Source: Alphaproteobacteria bacterium | Lineage (GTDB): Bacteria > Pseudomonadota > Alphaproteobacteria > JABAAW01 | Assembly: GCA_014239005.1 (NCBI GenBank) | Contig: JABAAA010000004.1 | Coordinates: 1 to 22,413 of the forward strand | Direction of reading: 5' to 3' | Length of the DNA stretch: 22,413 nucleotides | In this document: piece by piece, positions 18,624-22,413 of the stretch | Layout: each line of letters begins with the position of its first letter | Position numbering within the stretch: the stretch's first letter is position 1 | Program-made: the position numbers and the translations under genes | The notes under the pieces: model-generated | The model's input: only the letters and a program-made list of their open reading frames with translations | What the model was told of the DNA's origin: nothing | Databases searched by the model: none

Positions 18624-19250
18624 CTACTCGTGGTCGCTCGCCTTGTCGGAATCTTGCATTTTTTGCGGCAAGCCGTGCCACGGCATGAGCGTGTCGGTGT
18701 CGCGCAGGTCTTGCGCCATGGAGACCTTTTCGTGGATGACGCGTCCTTGTTTTTCGTCGTAGCGCACCTCTGTATAACCGCTGAGCGGAAAATCTTTGCG
18801 CAAGGGGTGTCCTTGGAACCCGTAGTCGCTGAGCAGGCGTCTCAGGTCGGGGTGAGCGCGGAAACGTACGCCGAACATATCCCAGCACTCGCGCTCGTAC
18901 CAGGCGGCGGCGGGAAAGACGGCGGCGAGCGAAGGGAGAAACATACGCTCGTCGGCATCCACGATCATTCTCAGCCGTGTGTTGTGCGTCGTGCTGAGCA
19001 GGTGGTAGACAACCTCGAAGCGCAGGGTGCGCTGTGGGTAGTCGACGGTGCAAACATCGATCAGCAGGCGAAACAGACATTGTCGGTCGTCGCGCAAGAA
19101 CTTCGCCACCTCCACCAACGAAGAGGCTTCCGCCTTGAAGGCGAGCATGCAAGGGTCGCGTCGTTCGCGTTGCAAGCGTCCTTGCTGCTTGCCGAGCAGG
19201 TAGGAGGCGAGCTCTTCGACATCTTCGTCGTGCTGCGGTGGTGCGCTCAT
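18624..19250 (-). CDS. nuoC: NADH-quinone oxidoreductase subunit C
   Basis: NuoC (30-kDa subunit) is a structural part of the peripheral arm next to NuoD. The 208-residue protein contains the family signature [19 protein letters not shown] (117-135) and [20 protein letters not shown] (137-156), followed by [10 protein letters not shown]. The frame is open to 19706, but that part overlaps nuoB. The ATG at 19250 ([20 protein letters not shown]) gives the usual length. The 41-bp gap to nuoB is a low-complexity run of GACG/AAGRCGACG-like units in mRNA sense, without a Shine-Dalgarno. Confidence 0.96.
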   Translation of the reverse strand: MSAPPQHDEDVEELASYLLGKQQGRLQRERRDPCMLAFKAEASSLVEVAKFLRDDRQCLFRLLIDVCTVDYPQRTLRFEVVYHLLSTTHNTRLRMIVDADERMFLPSLAAVFPAAAWYERECWDMFGVRFRAHPDLRRLLSDYGFQGHPLRKDFPLSGYTEVRYDEKQGRVIHEKVSMAQDLRDTDTLMPWHGLPQKMQDSDKASDHE

Positions 19251-19291
19251 CGTGTCGTCCGTCGCCTTGTCGTCGTCTTGCCGTCGCGTTG
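19251..19291. other. Low-complexity nuoB/nuoC junction
   Basis: The 41-bp spacer is built from short imperfect units such as GTCGTC, CTTGTCGTC and CTTGCCGTC (plus strand). In mRNA sense this is a purine-rich AAGACGACGAC / AAGGCGACGGACGAC run. I see no stable hairpin and no proper Shine-Dalgarno. Confidence 0.6.
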
Positions 19292-19885
19292 TCAGCGTCG
19301 GAATCGCGCGGTACGGCGAATTTTCTTTTTCAGTTGCAAGATGCCGTAGACCAACGCTTCGGCGGTCGGGGGGCATCCTGGCACATAGATGTCGACAGGA
19401 ACGATGCGATCGCAACCCCTCACGACCGAGTAGGAGTAGTGGTAGTAGCCGCCGCCGTTCGCGCACGAGCCCATCGAGATGACCCAGCGGGGCTCTGCCA
19501 TTTGGTCGTAGACCTTGCGGAGTGCGGGAGCCATCTTGTTTGTCAGGGTGCCGGCGACGATCATAACGTCCGACTGGCGCGGGGAAGCGCGCACGAAGAC
19601 GCCGAAGCGATCGAGGTCGTAGCGTGGCATGTAGGCGTGGATCATCTCGACGGCGCAGCAGGCGAGTCCGAAGGTCATCGGCCATAGAGAGCCGCTTTGC
19701 GCCCATCCCACCAAATCGTCCAGTCGCGCCGTCACGAAGCCGCGCCGCGCTAGGTTTGGCGAAAGATCGCCAATCGTTTTCTGCGGAAGTGCGCGGACAG
19801 GCGGAGGCGTTACGACTGCCATAACATCATCCGTGCTGACGAACGTCATGTTACTGTCACTTTTGCTCATGTTACTTTTTGTCAT
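19292..19885 (-). CDS. nuoB: NADH-quinone oxidoreductase subunit B (4Fe-4S, N2)
   Basis: NuoB binds cluster N2, the last iron-sulphur cluster before ubiquinone. The 197-residue protein has the adjacent Cys76-Cys77 (GLACCAVEM) and Cys141 ([20 protein letters not shown]). Cys171 lies in [15 protein letters not shown]. All four ligands are present. The frame is open to a GTG at 19909. I chose the ATG at 19885 because a GGGAG element stands about 10 bases upstream, one of the few Shine-Dalgarno-like sites in the block. Further ATGs at 19870, 19849 and 19822 are possible. The N-terminal 40 residues are poorly conserved, and part is encoded by a 21-bp direct repeat ([10 protein letters not shown]). 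Confidence 0.95.
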   Translation of the reverse strand: MTKSNMSKSDSNMTFVSTDDVMAVVTPPPVRALPQKTIGDLSPNLARRGFVTARLDDLVGWAQSGSLWPMTFGLACCAVEMIHAYMPRYDLDRFGVFVRASPRQSDVMIVAGTLTNKMAPALRKVYDQMAEPRWVISMGSCANGGGYYHYSYSVVRGCDRIVPVDIYVPGCPPTAEALVYGILQLKKKIRRTARFRR

Positions 19886-19886
19886 G
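19845..19886. repeat. 21-bp imperfect direct repeat in the nuoB 5' end
   Basis: The decamer TCATGTTACT (plus strand) appears at 19846-19855 and again at 19867-19876, one 21-bp period apart. Similar CATG/TATG-containing segments follow toward 19928. Because the period is seven codons the repeat is in frame, and it gives NuoB a duplicated S-N-M motif and several alternative ATG starts. Confidence 0.7.
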
Positions 19887-19927
19887 CCTATGTTTCTCCC
19901 ATGTGTCACGCTTATGTCTTTTCCAGG

Positions 19928-20410
19928 TCACTCCCAGTCGAGCGCGCCCTTGCGCCACTCGTATAGAAAGCCGATGCATAAGATGCTCAAGAAAGCCATC
20001 ATGGACCAAAAGCCTGCGAGCGAAAGATCGCGCAACGCCAATGCCCAAGGAAACAGAAAGGCGACTTCCAGATCGAAGACGATGAACAGCAGGGTCACCA
20101 AGTAGAAGCGGATGTCGAAACGTTTTCGCGAATCTTCGAAGCTTTCGAAACCGCACTCGTATGCCGAGAGCTTTTCGTCGTACGGTGCTTTCGGCGACAG
20201 CAGGAAGTTTGCCACGACGAAGAGGATCGAGAAGCCGAAGGCGACGCCCAAGAACACGAGCGCGGCAAAGTATTCGCTGTGAAAGGTTGAAGCAGACACG
20301 AGGGGTTGACGGTTCGCGGGGGTTGAGCGCGGGGGTTGAGGCGGAGTCGTGTGGCGGGGCGTGTGGCGGGGTTGGCTTTTCGCGCCGCTTTCGGCTACTT
20401 TAGCACTCAT
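19928..20410 (-). CDS. nuoA: NADH-quinone oxidoreductase subunit A, with unusual N-terminal extension
   Basis: NuoA is a three-helix subunit next to the quinone chamber. The core from about residue 44 on is typical: YFAALVFLGVAFGFSILFVV, the loop YECGFESFEDSRKRFDIRFY, FIVFDLEVAFLFPWALA, and a last helix ending FLYEWRKGALDWE. From the ATG at 20410 the protein is 160 residues, about 40 longer than usual. The extra part is Pro/Arg/Thr-rich, with a PRHT-PRHT tandem encoded by DNA repeats. A GTG at 20299 would give a normal 123-residue protein (SASTFHSEYFAAL start). Neither start has a Shine-Dalgarno, so the true start is undecided. It is the first gene of the block and is divergent from hemF. Confidence 0.93.
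   Translation of the reverse strand: MSAKVAESGAKSQPRHTPRHTTPPQPPRSTPANRQPLVSASTFHSEYFAALVFLGVAFGFSILFVVANFLLSPKAPYDEKLSAYECGFESFEDSRKRFDIRFYLVTLLFIVFDLEVAFLFPWALALRDLSLAGFWSMMAFLSILCIGFLYEWRKGALDWE
20316..20371. repeat. Short tandem repeats in the nuoA N-terminal / leader region
   Basis: Two repeat pairs are visible on the plus strand. GCGGGGGTTGAG occurs at 20316-20327 and 20329-20340 (period 13). CGTGTGGCGGGG occurs at 20348-20359 and 20360-20371 (perfect 12-bp tandem). If the upstream ATG of nuoA is used, the second pair encodes a repeated Pro-Arg-His-Thr. If the GTG at 20299 is used, both pairs lie in the 5' leader of the nuo operon. Confidence 0.85.
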
Positions 20411-20465
20411 AGGCGCGACGAGGGGCGAAAAAAAACAACGCTAAAAGACAACGCGGTGGACTTTC
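20411..20465. promoter_or_regulatory. Divergent promoter region nuoA / hemF
   Basis: The 55 bp between two outward-facing genes should hold the start of the nuo block and of hemF. It contains an A8 run (20428-20435) and the near-repeat AAAACAACGC / AAAGACAACGC. I cannot identify a convincing -35/-10 pair on either strand, nor an FNR-type palindrome. For hemF, GGTGGA (20454-20459) is a weak Shine-Dalgarno. The promoter role is inferred from the divergent layout. Confidence 0.5.
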
Positions 20466-21371
20466 ATGACGACACTCTGCCAGCAAGATGCCGAGCGACG
20501 CGAGCAGACAGCGCAATGGTTTCAAGGGTTGCGCGACCGCCTATGCAAAGCCTTCGAGACGTTGGAAGACATCGCGTCTGACGAGATAGCGGAAGAAGTA
20601 GCAGGAACATTTTGCAAAAAAAAATGGCAGCGCGAGGATGCCAAGGCGCGCAATGACAATGACAATGACAATGGTAATGGCGGTGGCGACGGCGGCGGCG
20701 GCGAGATGGCGCTGATGCGCGGACGCGTCTTTGAAAAGGTGGGCGTCAATGTTTCGACCGTCTATGGCACCTTCGCACCCGCCTTGCAGCGCGAGGTGAA
20801 GGGGGCTTCGCTGGACGGAACATTTTGGGCAAGCGGAATCTCGGTCGTCGCGCACCCGCGCTCACCGCGCGTGCCGGCGGTGCACTTCAACACTCGCTAC
20901 ATCCAAAGCGCGCACGGCTGGTTCGGCGGCGGCGGCGACCTGACGCCGAACGAAGACGATCCCGCCATGCGCGACCTCTTTCACGACGCTTTTCGGCGCG
21001 TTTGCGAGCAGCACAAGCAGGGACGCTACGAAGCTTACGCCAAAGCGTGCGACGACTATTTTACGATAAGCCACCGCAATCGCGTGCGCGGGGCGGGTGG
21101 AATTTTTTTCGACAACTTGAACGAAGACTGGCAGCGCGACTTCGACTTCGTGCGCGACCTTGGAGAAGCCTTCTTGGAAGTCTTTCCCAAGATCGTGCGT
21201 GCGCGCGCACGCCTGCCCTGGAGCGAAGCCCAGCGCGCGCAACAATTGCGCGTGCGCGGCTACTACGCCGAGTTCAATCTCGTCTACGACCGCGGCACGC
21301 GCTTCGGCTTGCTGACGAACGCCAATCCCGATGCGGTGCTGATGTCGCTGCCGCCGCTCGCGGCGTGGTAG
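20466..21371 (+). CDS. hemF: Oxygen-dependent coproporphyrinogen III oxidase
   Basis: HemF uses O2 to decarboxylate coproporphyrinogen III to protoporphyrinogen IX in haem synthesis, in the cytosol. The 301-residue protein is complete. It has RGRVFEKVGVNVSTVYG (85-101), WASGISVVAHPRSPRVPAVH (121-140) followed by FNTR, WFGGGGDLTP (152-161), HRNRVRGAGGIFFDNL (203-218), and the C-terminal EFNLVYDRGTRFGLLTNANP followed by a PPLAAW ending. Conserved His130, His140, His173 and His203 and Asp216 are present. Odd points: an expanded Asn/Asp/Gly loop (63-79) encoded by a hexanucleotide repeat, and an A9 run coding for KKK at 51-53. Both lie in a variable part before the conserved GGGEM region, so function is probably kept. 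Confidence 0.96.
   Translation: MTTLCQQDAERREQTAQWFQGLRDRLCKAFETLEDIASDEIAEEVAGTFCKKKWQREDAKARNDNDNDNGNGGGDGGGGEMALMRGRVFEKVGVNVSTVYGTFAPALQREVKGASLDGTFWASGISVVAHPRSPRVPAVHFNTRYIQSAHGWFGGGGDLTPNEDDPAMRDLFHDAFRRVCEQHKQGRYEAYAKACDDYFTISHRNRVRGAGGIFFDNLNEDWQRDFDFVRDLGEAFLEVFPKIVRARARLPWSEAQRAQQLRVRGYYAEFNLVYDRGTRFGLLTNANPDAVLMSLPPLAAW
20651..20698 (+). repeat. Hexanucleotide repeat inside hemF
   Basis: CAATGA is repeated three times exactly (20651-20668), followed by decaying copies CAATGG, TAATGG, CGGTGG, CGACGG and CGGCGG up to 20698. Six bases keep the frame, and the run encodes NDNDNDNGNGGGDGGGG. The gradient from perfect to diverged copies looks like stepwise slippage expansion next to an ancestral Gly-rich loop. 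Confidence 0.85.
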
Positions 21372-21417
21372 AATGTTCTGCGGAAGCGACATGGCAGCGA
21401 GATCGGAGGCGAAAAAC

Positions 21418-21447
21418 ATGCATGCGAACAGGCGCACGATGCCATGA
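21418..21447 (+). CDS. Nine-codon leader ORF, coupled to the acetoacetate-CoA ligase gene
   Basis: A perfect Shine-Dalgarno GGAGG (21405-21409) stands 8 bases before an ATG at 21418. It opens a short frame, M-H-A-N-R-R-T-M-P-stop. Its TGA (21445-21447) overlaps the ATG (21444-21446) of the downstream gene as ATGA. That downstream ATG has no Shine-Dalgarno of its own. The arrangement suggests that ribosomes load at the strong site, translate the nonapeptide and restart on the main gene. The peptide has no run of one amino acid, so I see no obvious amino-acid attenuator. Translation is not proven. Alternatively the GGAGG serves the main start directly over an unusually long spacer. Confidence 0.45.
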   Translation: MHANRRTMP

Positions 21448-22413
21448 CGCAATCTTCTTCCCTTGTATGGCAACCCTCCGCAGAGCGCATCGCAGGCTCG
21501 CCGTTGCAAGGGTTTTGCCAACGCCACACGCCCTTTGCTCACGGCGCGCCGCGAGACAAGGCGGAATACGACCTGCTCTTGCGCTGGTCGCTTGACGAGA
21601 ACGAAACCTTTTGGCATGCCTTGTGGCGGTTCGCCGAAGTTTCAGGAGAGACGGGCAGCGCTCCCTTCGTCGAGCAGGGGGAGCGGATGGCTAAGACAAG
21701 GTTCTTTCCGCGCGCAAAACTGAATTTTGCAGAAAACCTTTTGCGCGGCGGCGGCGAGGCGATCGTCCTCTCCAGCTGGCTTGAGCAAGGCGCGCCGTTG
21801 CGATGGGATCGTGCCACCTTGCGCGACAAGGTAGCCGCGTGCGCGCGTCTGTTGGAAAGGGCGGGCGTGGAGCCAGGCGACAGGGTCGCCGCCGTCTTGC
21901 CGAATGGTTTCGAGGCGATCGTCGGCTTCTTGGGCTCTGCTGCGATCGGCGCGGTATGGACGATCGCCTCGCCTGATTTCGGACCTGCCAGCATTCTCGA
22001 TCGTTTTTTGCAAACGCGTCCGAAGGTGTTGTTGTTCGCCGACGGCTATGCTTACGGAGGAAAGTTCTTCGACCGTCGCCGCGAGATGGAAGAAGTTGTC
22101 CGCGGCTTGCCTTCGTTGGAACGGGTGTTCGTCGTGGTTGCAAGCCCGCCTTGTCGTGGCGACCGAGTCTTTGCAACCGACACCGCCGTCAAGACAGAAC
22201 AAGGCAAGAAGTTGACTTTGCACCCCTTTGCTGAGGCGTTGGCAGCAGAGCAGGCAAAAAACAACGAACAGAACGTTGCTGCACCCTTTTGTTACAAGGC
22301 ATTTCCCTTCGACCATCCTTTGTGCATTCTCTACTCGTCGGGAACGACGGGTGCGCCGAAGTGCATCGTCCATCGTGCGGGCGGGGTGTTGCTGAAGCAC
22401 CTTTCGGAGCATT
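21444..22413 (+). CDS. Acetoacetate--CoA ligase (partial; C-terminus beyond the right edge)
   Basis: The enzyme activates acetoacetate to acetoacetyl-CoA with ATP and CoA, linking ketone bodies or PHB breakdown to central metabolism. The visible 323 residues match the acetoacetyl-CoA synthase subfamily of acyl-adenylate enzymes. They include LVWQPSAERIAGSPLQGF (7-24), ETFWHALWRFAEV (54-66), FFPRAKLNFAENLLR (87-101), GVEPGDRVAAVLPNGFEAIV (141-160), SPDFGPASILDRFLQTRPKV (176-195), and the ATP loop YSSGTTGAPKCIVHRAGG (297-314) with LLKHLSEH. Roughly half of the usual 650-odd residues are present. The ATG at 21444 gives the normal N-terminus. The gene lies 72 bp after hemF on the same strand, behind a coupled leader ORF, so it may be co-transcribed with hemF. 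Confidence 0.93.
   Translation, partial: MTQSSSLVWQPSAERIAGSPLQGFCQRHTPFAHGAPRDKAEYDLLLRWSLDENETFWHALWRFAEVSGETGSAPFVEQGERMAKTRFFPRAKLNFAENLLRGGGEAIVLSSWLEQGAPLRWDRATLRDKVAACARLLERAGVEPGDRVAAVLPNGFEAIVGFLGSAAIGAVWTIASPDFGPASILDRFLQTRPKVLLFADGYAYGGKFFDRRREMEEVVRGLPSLERVFVVVASPPCRGDRVFATDTAVKTEQGKKLTLHPFAEALAAEQAKNNEQNVAAPFCYKAFPFDHPLCILYSSGTTGAPKCIVHRAGGVLLKHLSEH

Noticed and set aside
1..22413. A novel defence, secretion or biosynthetic system
   Set aside because: Every gene is recognisable and nearly all are housekeeping. No cluster of unknown genes, mobile element or recombination site is present, so such a claim would not be supported.

Overview
The window is a moderately GC-rich piece of a bacterial chromosome, most likely from an alphaproteobacterium. 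The evidence is the full 14-subunit complex I set in the order nuoA to nuoN with nuoC and nuoD as separate genes, followed on the same strand by birA, coaX and ribonuclease J. A COQ9-family gene, a DUF482-type GNAT gene, an oxygen-dependent HemF and a NuoE with the alphaproteobacterial C-terminal tail also fit. I cannot name the genus. Nothing plasmid-, phage- or transposon-like is visible, and there are no tRNA, rRNA or CRISPR features.

Layout, left to right. 1-393 (-) is the N-terminal 131 residues of endonuclease III, running off the left edge. 475-1233 (-) is a COQ9-family gene. 1283-2524 (+) is a DUF482/GNAT gene whose tail overlaps the end of rnj by 14 bp. From 20410 down to 2511 (-) runs one dense block of 17 genes: nuoABCDEFGHIJKLMN-birA-coaX-rnj. 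Its gaps run from a 4-bp overlap to 62 bp, so it is probably one operon or a few overlapping ones. After a 55-bp divergent gap, 20466-21371 (+) is hemF. It is followed by a 9-codon leader ORF with a strong Shine-Dalgarno, overlapping the start of an acetoacetate-CoA ligase gene (21444 onward, +) that runs off the right edge. No stretch over 300 bp lacks a gene; the longest gene-free gap is about 80 bp (394-474).

Together the genes describe aerobic respiration and its cofactors. Complex I oxidises NADH and reduces ubiquinone, COQ9 supports ubiquinone synthesis, and HemF makes a haem precursor using O2. BirA and CoaX serve biotin and coenzyme A, acetoacetate-CoA ligase feeds ketone-body or PHB carbon into CoA metabolism, and RNase J processes RNA.

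I found no new multi-gene system. The unusual signals are small: short tandem repeats clustered at gene boundaries (nuoL/nuoM start, nuoD/nuoE, nuoA/nuoB, the NuoA N-terminus), a hexanucleotide repeat and an A9 run inside hemF, a near-absence of Shine-Dalgarno sequences at the starts, and the coupled leader ORF in front of the acetoacetate-CoA ligase gene.
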